Positions 8,901 through 17,018 of a DNA stretch of 64,000 nucleotides are shown piece by piece (position 1 is the stretch's first letter; the number at the start of each line of letters is the position of its first letter). The DNA lies in NCBI GenBank assembly GCA_947385775.1, contig CANDMI010000001.1, positions 124,001-188,000 of the forward strand, written 5' to 3'. The DNA comes from an uncultured Eubacterium sp. GTDB taxonomy: Bacteria > Bacillota > Clostridia > Lachnospirales > Lachnospiraceae. Both the position numbers and the translations under genes were made by a program. Below the pieces are notes generated by a model, which saw only the letters and a program-made list of their open reading frames with translations, was not told where the DNA came from and made no database searches.

Positions 8901-11900
8901 TCCTCGCGGTACTGGTTCGATTGCATCTCCATTTTGATAAGGATATTCCTGTTTATCTGTGAAAAACCTAATATCATACTTATCCCCTGTCATATCCTCT
9001 ATATTCTTTTGAAGAATGCTATATTTCAGTCTTAACTCACCAGTATAGTTTCCAGTCCCTTCAAGTTTGCACTCCACTTCTTTTCTATCCTGATAATTTA
9101 CATTATCCTGACCTTCTACTGACCTCAACCCATATGCCGCTTCTGTAAAACCTGGCTTATCTACATCCCCCTCTCCATATAAATTCACATTACTCGCTAC
9201 TCCACCACCGCTTACAATTCTTGCTTTGACAACCACAGCGTTAATTGTTGGAAATACATCTCTGCCTGTATATATTGTCGTCGAATCTGCATCTATTTTT
9301 ATTTGATCTTGATTCTTGGTAAGATCGTACTTTGTAACTGCAAACGACAGCTTTTTCGCATCACCCGAATAATTACCTATTGGCGTAATAATAACTTTGT
9401 GTTCTGGATTAACAGAATAACCATCGTTCTTTTCGAACTCAATCGTATAGTCTCTGTCACGTTTTAGCAAGGTTGTATCATAACGAACCTGTACTTCATC
9501 TAAGTCGATAACAGGGCTTCCATGATTGTATTCATAGCTTTCCTCTACTCCGGTAACATTATATTTCTCAAGGTCAAGTTCCTGTTTTACCCAATATTTT
9601 ATCAGGCGATCCCCTCTCAAATAAGGCTTTGAATCATTCGTATACGTTATACGTATACTTCTCTGTCCTGGAGCCATATTAGGTACTGCATCCTTGTCAC
9701 TGCTACCATCCTCTATAAATCGGTATTCTTTTCCATAATCCAGCGTTCTGCCGCCACATTTTACACTAATATAATCTTGAAGCTTTATATCAGTACTATC
9801 ACTCCTGATTACAATTATACCATCTTCCAGCGTAGCCCCATTCTGTTTCGGACTTACTTCTGTTTCTTCGTCATCTCCCAAGTTTCCTGTAATAAATACA
9901 TCTACATCCTCTTGTTTACCTATAAAGTTACCTTTTCCTTCAATTCGACCAGAGTGGATACCAACCTGTGGCACTACTTTTCCAAGAGGCTCACTGCTGT
10001 TAATATCGGTCAAATATACTTCGTAATCTTTGCCCCATTTCAAAATACGTGTCGCATAGTGGCCACCTGTGCCTGCTCCTTCCCCTATACCTTGGTCATT
10101 TACAATACGCTCTTGTTGTTGAAATTGAACTTCCATTCCCGAATTACCTATATTTGTACTTCCCTCTTGTTTATCTTTGAGTGTAGAGTATGGTATCTCG
10201 TTTTTCGTAATAACTGTTTTTGAAAAAATATTTGTAGCATTCGCCGGATCTGCAACTTGTGATGCTAAATCTCCTCGTATCGTAAACGTTCGTGTAAGAG
10301 ATCCTCGATAATTTCCGCCCTTTGATGGATTTTGAGGATCATACAAACCTGTCACTTTTATAGATGTTGGCTCTGTATACTCACTCCCATCGCTCGTCGT
10401 TACAAAATCACCACTGACGTAATAATTACCACTATACCCCGTATCATATTCATCAGGATCAATTGCTATCCATCGCTCGTCACCATCTACCGTGACATCA
10501 CCACCTGTATTGCCACCTTCAATTGTAACATCATTATTAATGCGCTGACGGACTACAAACGTTACATTGCTTCCCAGACCATGATTCCCGTCTGCTGGTC
10601 GTACATCTTTTGCTCTAAAGTCATATATCGAAGGCGACATTTCTATTCTACAGTCTTTTTCCATATCAACCGGATTGATATTAAATAACTTCGTGAAATT
10701 TCCACAAAAATTTCCGATACCTTCTACTACAACCCTCGCATGTTCTTCATTCGGCTCTGATGAACCACTCACATGATCTGTATTAAACGGTGTATACTTA
10801 AAATCACTTCCTGTTAACTCTGACCATTCGTCATCTTCATTAATTCGATACTTTAACTTTACAACTGGTCTAAAACCACCTTTGACATACGTGTACGTTT
10901 CTGCCATATCTATCTGGAATTTACTATTATTGATTGCACCACCCGATACTGTCGTTGCAATATTTCTCGGTTTGATTGTATACGTTTGATTCGCGCCACG
11001 CTTCTCATCCTCATATTGATGCAAACCTTTTAAATAAAATCCATATAGCGTCGCATCTATAGGGGCTTTGTTATCTGTATTGTCATACCATATTTCATAA
11101 TCCGTGCCCTCTTTCAACTCTACATTGCCGTACATAACTTTCAGTTGAACTGGAACTCTGTGCCCTTTACCTATATACGTATAATCTCTGTCAAGAACTT
11201 CAACTGTACAATTATCACTATTGAGTGACCTCTTGCGAATCCGGACTTTAATAGAAACATTCCCATAATACCCATTCTTACCAGATATAGTTAAAATGCA
11301 ATACGTCCTATCTGTACTTTCATCATATTCCGAGTTCACTGATACCAGTTTATAATTCTCTTCATATAGCAATGTGGTTCCAGACAAATATAAATATGTT
11401 TTATCATTTGTCACGGTTTCGTTTTTTTTCAGAAAATCAAGCACATTTGGATTGCTTACCGTTGGCGCATCATAAGCCCCTATTATTTCCGCCGTCCTCA
11501 ATTCTCCAAAAGTAGCAGGATCTGGACGCGCGCCAGAAATTGAATCATTATTTTTCTGAGCGTACACAGTTGACCCAACAATATCCGTTCCAACATTAAG
11601 TATAATCTTTGCCGTTTCTCCTGTGTAACAATTCTTGCCGGTAAGCGTAAAAACAATAGTTCCATCATCGTTTACCAAATCTTTTAACGCGTTCGTGCCG
11701 CTTGATGTAATTACGTAATCCGTACCGTAAACCAAAACATCGTTTCCATCTGTTACAGTAAGCTTTTTATTTTGAAACTCGCCTTTCAGATATTTATCTA
11801 CAGATGCCTTTCCTCTTTCTGCATCATTGGCGCTGGAAGCCAGATATTGATCATACCCAATCACATCAACAAGCGGATCTACCGTCGCTTTGCTAATATC

Positions 11901-14711
11901 TTTTGCCTCAAAACGAAATGGCCCAACCAGTACTGTGTTTTGTTTATTATCTGACTTGTAATTTGGATTTGTAAGCTTAATTTTATAATAATATTGGCCT
12001 GTTATTTCTATATTCGTTAAGCTCTTACCATCTGCATCAAAAAGGCCCTCTATAATTGTAAAATCTTTGCTATTCTCCGCATTACCCACCTGTAAAACTA
12101 CATTACGGTCAATCTGCTCATGCCTGATTCCTAATTCTGTTACTTCCGGCGGTGTCTTGCCATTATATGGATGGATTGCCGCGCCGCTGGTTGTCGTTTC
12201 TTCAATATTCCTAAAACCGTCCTTCTCCGAAAAAACAATATTGACTGTTTCTAACTGTCTTGGCTCAATCGTAAACTCAACTTTTCGTAAATCATATCCA
12301 ACAACCTGCACATATGCGATCGCTTTTCCTGCATCCGTCAATTCTGTTCTTTCCGTACTTTCTGGATCTGTCACATATCTATAATGATGTACGGAATATA
12401 ATTCACCATTAATGGAATCCACCAGAGAATTGTCTATCCTTTTTCTCATTTCAACCTGCGGTTTATGTGCTTTTCCATTATAAATATGATTCTTTCCTGT
12501 AACGAACTCATTGTCACAGCCTGTATTATAATCCGGCTCGCATCCTGCAACACTAAAATCATATTCCGTTATATCAAACGCATCGATTGTAAAATCGCAG
12601 GAAATTTCTCTTTCCGCTAATTCAATACCTTTACCATCCGGTGTTGTATAATTACCAGCCAAGGCAAAAACAACCCGATAATCTCCAGGTGCATTAAATT
12701 TGAAATCATCAAAATTATTATTCGGTATGTTTACCTCTGTCCAAGCTCCTGCCGTTTTGCGGAAAAAAGAAGGTTTGACAGTTGTATTGTGGTCTCTTTC
12801 TGCATCTTCAATATAAAGTATTCCTTTCTCGCCTTTGTAAAGCCGTGCACTACTTATAATTTGCCGCGCAGTTGTATTTAAAATAAAATTACTTTTTTCT
12901 TCCATTTGAGCGTCTAATAATTTAACACTGAATCCATTCTGCTTGCTGACAATTTGCCCCGTCACTCTATATCTTGCATTTTGCAGCACTTCATCTCTGT
13001 TAGCCACTCCATTCGGAATCAATACTCCGTCACTATATAATCCCTTACCTGTAATCTGCATGGCTACAGTGCCTACATCCTTTCCCCATGTACCAGATGT
13101 ATCGTCTTGCAGAAATTTCCACTCCAATGTATAATCTCTATCTAATTCTAAATACGGTTTTTTAGTTTCATCAATCGTTTCTCCATTAGCAGCCCTAAAA
13201 TACATCTGCGGAATCATTCTATGCTGTTCCCCATCATATTCATAAGTATTATTCGGCTGTGTCTTTTTTGTCTCTTTGTCTATAGGGCTATCGAATAATA
13301 GCCTCTCATTTAATTTCCCGTTTACCAACAATTCCCTGCTTACTCTATATACCAGATATCCCGTTACCCCTCCTACTGTAATCTTCTGCTGTAAAATCCC
13401 TGCCGTTGCGCCTGGAATTGGAGTCCCATTTTTCACAAAATGACAATCTGAATCATCAAATACAACTGAACCCCATTTTGGCAATGTTGGATCACTTGAA
13501 TCTGCATTATATGTTGCAACCTTTTCATAACCTGTACTTTTTTTCTGATACAAACTATATTCTTGGATCTTATCACCACTCATATTTTGAACTCGATACG
13601 TATTTCCCACTTCATCATAAGGGACAGTCGTATTGATCGAATCATTAGAAGCGGTTTCTCCCTGCTTTACCAATACAAACTGTTCCATTTTTTCGGATAT
13701 TGTATAAGGGCCAAGTCCCAAACTGCCAAAACATTTATCCTTGCTTCCTTCTATTGTAATTTTATACTGTTGCGGATTTGTGCCCGGTATCACTTGATGA
13801 CTGTTCACCGTATAACTTCCATTCAAGTCAGAATCTGTAACATCATCACCATCTTTTACTTTTAATTTTATGCTGTCTGTGCTCGGATGCTCTGACAAAA
13901 CATCCCCATTTAAAGTTTTAACCACCCCGCCTACTGTTACATCATAGTCTTTTATATGATGTGTAATTGTAATTGCCTTTTGCTGATATTGATCACTAAG
14001 TTGATAATTTTTTAGTTTAACATAACAAGTATAACTTCCATAATTTGCCGGTTTTGGATTTTTCTGTTGAGTTGTTACATCTTTTGTGTTGTATATCTCA
14101 TATCCAGCCTTTGCTTCATCACTTGAAGTCAAGTCAACCTGATTGCCTTTTCCATCTACCACTGTAACTTTAAAATCACTTGGCGCCAATGCGCGAAGCG
14201 GCCCCATCATCAATCTATTTTGTTTATTATACTCAGAATATTTTTCTGCATTATTCAATTCTACATCAACACTTGTGGCCGCTTGTGGTTTGATTTCGTA
14301 TACACATATTCCTGTTCCTGAAAAATCATCATTACCATTTGGAAATTGCACTCCAATTTTTATTTTCGCTCCATTTTGCGTTGCCTGAGTCCAGTTTCCA
14401 TCTTGTAATCTAAGTTTAATGTTATTACCATACTCAATGTACTTACCCGTAGTATCTTGTTGTTCCGCCTGATTTTCTGAACCTGAATAGTTTATTATAA
14501 CTGATCCACATTGCAATGACTTTGGAAATACAGGTACAGTATCACTAATATATGCAAGCGAATCAGCATCCACTGCCGTAAATTTTTGCCCTTCAATGTC
14601 TTCCGCCGCCCGCAACCTCGGCGCCGCAATCGCCACTCCGCCCAGCAGCAATATGGAGCAAGCTACGATCAATATTTTTGCTCCAAATTTCTTCCATACG
14701 TCCTTGTACAT
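5967..14711 (-). CDS. Giant secreted repeat protein (Ig/MBG-like modules plus fibronectin III)
   Basis: This is a 2,914-residue exported protein. The start MYKDVWKK at 14711 is preferred over MAERKVV eight codons earlier because a GGAAGG site precedes it. The signal peptide is ILIVACSILLLGGVAIA. Most of the chain is a string of roughly 80-100 residue modules. The clearest are near the C-terminus, with the pattern YTG-(A)-TP-V, then a DYTVTY element, NNVEIGTATV and a G-NYTGT-F-I strand; five can be read between about residues 2400 and 2800, and more diverged ones reach toward the N-terminus. The last 190 residues hold fibronectin type III units (LKPGKKYKYNVKSYTV; TNADGYQIYYKN). The end is basic (SKTKTKKVK) with no sorting signal or membrane anchor, so attachment is presumably non-covalent. 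Likely an adhesin or S-layer-like fibre, first gene of the sortase operon. Confidence 0.85.
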   Translation of the reverse strand: MYKDVWKKFGAKILIVACSILLLGGVAIAAPRLRAAEDIEGQKFTAVDADSLAYISDTVPVFPKSLQCGSVIINYSGSENQAEQQDTTGKYIEYGNNIKLRLQDGNWTQATQNGAKIKIGVQFPNGNDDFSGTGICVYEIKPQAATSVDVELNNAEKYSEYNKQNRLMMGPLRALAPSDFKVTVVDGKGNQVDLTSSDEAKAGYEIYNTKDVTTQQKNPKPANYGSYTCYVKLKNYQLSDQYQQKAITITHHIKDYDVTVGGVVKTLNGDVLSEHPSTDSIKLKVKDGDDVTDSDLNGSYTVNSHQVIPGTNPQQYKITIEGSKDKCFGSLGLGPYTISEKMEQFVLVKQGETASNDSINTTVPYDEVGNTYRVQNMSGDKIQEYSLYQKKSTGYEKVATYNADSSDPTLPKWGSVVFDDSDCHFVKNGTPIPGATAGILQQKITVGGVTGYLVYRVSRELLVNGKLNERLLFDSPIDKETKKTQPNNTYEYDGEQHRMIPQMYFRAANGETIDETKKPYLELDRDYTLEWKFLQDDTSGTWGKDVGTVAMQITGKGLYSDGVLIPNGVANRDEVLQNARYRVTGQIVSKQNGFSVKLLDAQMEEKSNFILNTTARQIISSARLYKGEKGILYIEDAERDHNTTVKPSFFRKTAGAWTEVNIPNNNFDDFKFNAPGDYRVVFALAGNYTTPDGKGIELAEREISCDFTIDAFDITEYDFSVAGCEPDYNTGCDNEFVTGKNHIYNGKAHKPQVEMRKRIDNSLVDSINGELYSVHHYRYVTDPESTERTELTDAGKAIAYVQVVGYDLRKVEFTIEPRQLETVNIVFSEKDGFRNIEETTTSGAAIHPYNGKTPPEVTELGIRHEQIDRNVVLQVGNAENSKDFTIIEGLFDADGKSLTNIEITGQYYYKIKLTNPNYKSDNKQNTVLVGPFRFEAKDISKATVDPLVDVIGYDQYLASSANDAERGKASVDKYLKGEFQNKKLTVTDGNDVLVYGTDYVITSSGTNALKDLVNDDGTIVFTLTGKNCYTGETAKIILNVGTDIVGSTVYAQKNNDSISGARPDPATFGELRTAEIIGAYDAPTVSNPNVLDFLKKNETVTNDKTYLYLSGTTLLYEENYKLVSVNSEYDESTDRTYCILTISGKNGYYGNVSIKVRIRKRSLNSDNCTVEVLDRDYTYIGKGHRVPVQLKVMYGNVELKEGTDYEIWYDNTDNKAPIDATLYGFYLKGLHQYEDEKRGANQTYTIKPRNIATTVSGGAINNSKFQIDMAETYTYVKGGFRPVVKLKYRINEDDEWSELTGSDFKYTPFNTDHVSGSSEPNEEHARVVVEGIGNFCGNFTKLFNINPVDMEKDCRIEMSPSIYDFRAKDVRPADGNHGLGSNVTFVVRQRINNDVTIEGGNTGGDVTVDGDERWIAIDPDEYDTGYSGNYYVSGDFVTTSDGSEYTEPTSIKVTGLYDPQNPSKGGNYRGSLTRTFTIRGDLASQVADPANATNIFSKTVITKNEIPYSTLKDKQEGSTNIGNSGMEVQFQQQERIVNDQGIGEGAGTGGHYATRILKWGKDYEVYLTDINSSEPLGKVVPQVGIHSGRIEGKGNFIGKQEDVDVFITGNLGDDEETEVSPKQNGATLEDGIIVIRSDSTDIKLQDYISVKCGGRTLDYGKEYRFIEDGSSDKDAVPNMAPGQRSIRITYTNDSKPYLRGDRLIKYWVKQELDLEKYNVTGVEESYEYNHGSPVIDLDEVQVRYDTTLLKRDRDYTIEFEKNDGYSVNPEHKVIITPIGNYSGDAKKLSFAVTKYDLTKNQDQIKIDADSTTIYTGRDVFPTINAVVVKARIVSGGGVASNVNLYGEGDVDKPGFTEAAYGLRSVEGQDNVNYQDRKEVECKLEGTGNYTGELRLKYSILQKNIEDMTGDKYDIRFFTDKQEYPYQNGDAIEPVPRGEYNGLDLVGKRDSGGGAGSFDKDVPFVYTYPKDTTNVGVKTIVITGNGNFTGVRTLDYEITQLDLKDTKLEFTGSEAIYDGQEQHPSFKLTSEDGKQIAIYDGNSIKSDYIKKLKVTFENATNATRSGKLASITLSFDDKDGANSNYKGTKTVQFTIQPASLEGHVAFMYHPKDETGNIELKSNLHLPWTGKRVIPIFPDNIKTDTELTENQAGAVYDFAGKHNNGDFLIPAENEDATVGNGDYTLNFRYVEPDSDDTDVKEGYGDAPDCTFAGKVKVTITGINNYKDSASFWYYIGDDISADGSAKLQASTTVYNAQKQPPVVIVSGISRSKYNVERYKGEVKNENYIKSDKEIVDAATYYIRIEGNPSKGTYATKPITLTYTITPRPISNSVVIDGFKKEYNYTGLAICPVGISVTDYIDRTKYKLTENKDYSLTYANNINVGTATITVNGEGNFKGTGAARFAITSSMISSGNNGNPGGSVSNGSGQISGAVAVAPDDVRITLDAGDAMYYTGKQLTPAVTIDKMTQNTDYTVTYSNNIEVGTATVTITGMGNNTGTITKNFRIVAKLSDCKVTNIPDQKYTGSAVTPIVTVTCGNSILTRDKDYTVTYINNVEIGTATVKIRAANNPNYVGELEAKFNIGNNVGGFLVSGFAPTYPYTGNAVTPAVVVESGSTRLQQGTDYTIAYKDNVNAGTASIIVTGAGKYTGTQTVNFIIEPRSLQVCETTQVEDKTYTGDAYTPDIVVKDSGKVLEKGKDYTLTYADNVNPGVATIIIQGLSNNYTGIKKLTFRIGGVAVNGLKVSTVKATSIKLKWEQQGYADGYVVCDSNAKVVKRVKGNSATVTGLKPGKKYKYNVKSYTVNSQGEESYGKPSSVVSATTKLKTPTVTLKTTGKGKLRISWTKSTNADGYQIYYKNTKGAKFRKIKTAKGVNTRICNVRGIKSGKKCYVRVRAYKKSGSTTLKSSMSKTKTKKVK

Positions 14712-15280
14712 AATTACTACCTTCCTCTCCGCCATCCCCCGTCAATGGCTTTTTATTTTTCTTCCTTGATCTATCTCCAGAGACATACCTAAAATGCCAG
14801 CACGCGCAATGCATCTTCCATACCCCCTGCACCACGCATACTACGCCCGCCACTTTGCATCTCTGCTGCGGCCAGCCGTAACCAGCTGCCTCGTTTCCTG
14901 ATACGATATCTATCTTTGGCCCCGCATCTGCTGGTAAGCGCATATAAAAACACGCCAAGGCCTCTATCTGGCTTTTCATTCCTTTGGTTTGGACAGTCCA
15001 AACAAACGTGGGCTTGTTGTCGTTTCCTGCAATTGTGCATAACTATCCTATTAGCCAGTTTCTTAATATATCGGCACATTCATGACAAAGTTAACCTTAA
15101 GCTGGTATTTTTTTGTCAATTATCTACTGTCTGGTTGAAACGCCATTTCTATCTGGTTTTAGTTTACCACAGATATCCAGGGATTGTCACTATATACCTT
15201 CCATATATTTGCTTTGGATTTTGTAAGTAAAAGATTTTGGCTTACAAGATTCCGGCTGTTTAACCGGATGAAAATAGAAA
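14712..15280 (-). other. Gene-free leader region upstream of the giant surface protein
   Basis: About 570 bases without a convincing gene. Open frames here lack ribosome sites and look like chance. On the minus strand TTGACA (15113-15118) is followed by A-rich sequence without a good -10 at the right distance, and TTAACT with TATATT 18 bases later (near 15060-15090) is a second, weak promoter candidate. If either is used, the transcript has a leader of over 300 bases. I see no riboswitch consensus. Confidence 0.4.
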
Positions 15281-15360
15281 TGCGGAATGTGGGACTCGAA
15301 CCCACACGGTCGCCCACAGGAACCTAAATCCTGCATGTCTGCCAATTCCATCAATTCCGC
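15281..15360 (-). tRNA. tRNA-Leu (anticodon UAG)
   Basis: Read on the minus strand, the 7-bp acceptor GCGGAAT pairs with ATTCCGC. The anticodon arm is CAGGA-TTTAGGT-TCCTG, which gives anticodon TAG for leucine CUA. The variable region is longer than in class I tRNAs, as expected for leucine, and the T arm is TGTGGG-TTCGAGT-CCCACA. The CCA end is not encoded. No integrase or att-like duplication is seen next to it. Confidence 0.93.
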
Positions 15361-15413
15361 AAAAATAAGCACGAAGTTTATTATACATGAAACGCGCGCA
15401 AATGGCAAGCGTT

Positions 15414-16034
15414 TTATATATTTAAAAACATAGAAAAATGCGGGTAATATTTTAATATGGCGCGTCCTATGATCTTGTCTTTATGCACATAGGAATAGCT
15501 TTGCGCTTCCTCTTCGGATGACGCTACGCCGTCCTCGATCGCGCTTTCCGGCCACAGCCTGGAATCCTCTGAAATGTTGCGGTTGTCCCCAAGCATCAAA
15601 TAACAGTCATTAGGCACTTCAAACACATAGCCGTCATTATTGATCGTCCATTCCTCCGGCAGATAATTTTCCTTAAGCGGCTTTTTGGAACCGTCAATGT
15701 AGATCTTTCCGTCTTTGATCTCCACCTTTTCTCCCGGCAGTCCAATGACGCGTTTGATATAAATTGTCTCGCCGTCCACCGGATAGGGAAACATCACCAC
15801 ATCGTAACGCTCCGGCCCGTGGAATAAATAAGACAGGCGGCACCCAAATATCTGGTCGTCTATCTGGAGCAGGTTTTCCATTGAGCCTGACGGGATGACG
15901 GCATTGATCAATACGAAATGGTTGATCAAAAAACCGGCGATGCACGCAAAAACCACGATCCTTACGTATTCCCATATGTTAAATTTCTTTTTTTCCTTTT
16001 CCGGTTCCTGTTCGGTCTGCACAGTTTGTTCCAT
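15414..16034 (-). CDS. lepB: Signal peptidase I
   Basis: This 206-residue single-span membrane protease cleaves Sec signal peptides on the outer face. A cytoplasmic charged N-terminus is followed by one helix (IVVFACIAGFLINHFVLI), box B IPSGSMENLL with the catalytic Ser, box D YIKRVIGLPGE with the catalytic Lys, and box E LGDNRNISEDSR. Size and single span match the Gram-positive SipS type. The ATG at 16034 is preferred because AGGAG lies 9 bases upstream; a start three codons earlier would overlap that site. A close paralogue lies immediately upstream, and the giant secreted protein operon lies beyond the tRNA. Confidence 0.93.
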   Translation of the reverse strand: MEQTVQTEQEPEKEKKKFNIWEYVRIVVFACIAGFLINHFVLINAVIPSGSMENLLQIDDQIFGCRLSYLFHGPERYDVVMFPYPVDGETIYIKRVIGLPGEKVEIKDGKIYIDGSKKPLKENYLPEEWTINNDGYVFEVPNDCYLMLGDNRNISEDSRLWPESAIEDGVASSEEEAQSYSYVHKDKIIGRAILKYYPHFSMFLNI

Positions 16035-16063
16035 AATAAGCATCTCCTGTGATTTGTGATTTG

Positions 16064-16097
16064 TGATCTATAATCTATGATCTATAATCTATGATCT
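16064..16097. repeat. Short tandem repeat between the two signal peptidase genes
   Basis: A 14-bp unit (TGATCTATAATCTA) is repeated about 2.4 times, preceded by a similar TGATTTGTGATTTG. It fills most of the spacer between the paralogous lepB genes. It could change length by slippage and so alter their spacing or expression; no function is shown. Confidence 0.8.
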
Positions 16098-16109
16098 GAA
16101 TTGCGAAGG

Positions 16110-16763
16110 TCAATCCAGCATTTGGATTTTTGGATAGTATTTAAATATCGCCCGTCCGAGTATCTGATCCTCATTTACATACGTATATTTTTCCGCCTGT
16201 TCCATATCTTCGGCAAGCCCGTCCTGTATCGCCTGGGAAGCCCAAAACCTTGCGTCCAGCGAAATATTGCGGTTGTCCCCGAGCATCAGGTAGCAGTCGT
16301 TTGGCACGTCAAACACATAGCCGTCGTTGTCGTCCGTCCATTCTTCCGGAAGATAAGATTCCTCCAGCGGGATATCGGAGCCGTCTATGTAGATTTTGCC
16401 AGAACGGATCTCCACCACTTCTCCAGGCAGGCCGATGATGCGTTTGATAAAATTTTGCGATTCATCCACCGGATATCGGAAGATCACGATATCGTACCGC
16501 TCCGGCTCTTCAAACGCGTACGCCAGACGAAATCCAAACAGCCTGTCTCCCGGCTCGATCAGGCTTTCCATCGATTCTGACGGAACTTCCGCATTGATCA
16601 GCACAAAATGCACCATGACCTGCGCCAGTATAAACGCCGCCACAAATATTTCCACAAAGCTTAAAAGCTCACGAAGCCAGGATCGTTTTTTTTGTTCCGC
16701 TTTTTCCTCTCCGGTTTCGCCTTTCTTTTGCTCCTGCGCCTTGTCCAAGTCTTTTTCTTCCAT
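16110..16763 (-). CDS. lepB: Signal peptidase I (second copy)
   Basis: This 217-residue paralogue of the neighbouring signal peptidase has a longer Glu/Lys-rich cytoplasmic N-terminus (about 30 residues), one membrane helix (FVEIFVAAFILAQVMVHFVL), the Ser motif VPSESMESLIEPGD, the Lys motif FIKRIIGLPGE and box E GDNRNISLDARF. The two copies align along their whole length, which indicates local tandem duplication. Upstream on the minus strand GGAGGG precedes the ATG. Two copies beside a sortase and a very large exported protein suggest high demand for surface export, but substrate differences cannot be read from sequence. Confidence 0.93.
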   Translation of the reverse strand: MEEKDLDKAQEQKKGETGEEKAEQKKRSWLRELLSFVEIFVAAFILAQVMVHFVLINAEVPSESMESLIEPGDRLFGFRLAYAFEEPERYDIVIFRYPVDESQNFIKRIIGLPGEVVEIRSGKIYIDGSDIPLEESYLPEEWTDDNDGYVFDVPNDCYLMLGDNRNISLDARFWASQAIQDGLAEDMEQAEKYTYVNEDQILGRAIFKYYPKIQMLD

Positions 16764-16856
16764 AAAACAAATGCCCTCCGCTTTTATTTCTTTACCATTA
16801 TATACATTTAACCTCCGTTTTGCAATCCTTTTCTGTTTCCAGCCTCATACTTCCAT

Positions 16857-16962
16857 AAGCGGGCCTGTGTTATCGAGTAGGGAAGATTTATCTTCTCTAC
16901 TCGCCGCGCGGCCCGCATGCTGCGTCAGCAGCAAACTTCCATTTGCGGGCCTGCGCATAAAA
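16857..16962. repeat. GC-rich intergenic repeat cluster with hairpin
   Basis: Two copies of a GCGGGCCTG motif (near 16860 and 16945) flank a strong hairpin, GAGTAGGGAAGAT with ATCTTCTCTACTC (16875-16902). The motif GCGGGCCTGCGCATAAAA recurs at 25853-25870 just before another terminator, and the GAGTAGGGAAGA hairpin recurs at 58688-58716. This is a REP-like intergenic element, not a gene. Confidence 0.6.
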
Positions 16963-16988
16963 AAAGTTGCGGGACATTCATCCCGCAA
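16959..16988 (-). terminator. Terminator of the ammonium transporter gene
   Basis: TTGCGGGA and TCCCGCAA form an 8-bp stem with a 6-base loop, followed on the minus strand by seven T. On the plus strand the same stem is followed by TTTTTTC, so it may act in both directions. Confidence 0.85.
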
Positions 16989-17018
16989 TTTTTTCTTTTC
17001 ATATTATAATGCTGATTT

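Noticed and set aside
14593..15079. Two minus-strand frames upstream of the giant protein
   Set aside because: They are out of frame with the gene, Cys/Trp/Arg-rich in an unnatural way and lack ribosome sites.
15281..15360. tRNA-Leu as an integration site of a genomic island
   Set aside because: No integrase, no repeat of the tRNA 3' end nearby, and the flanks are operon genes with normal spacing.
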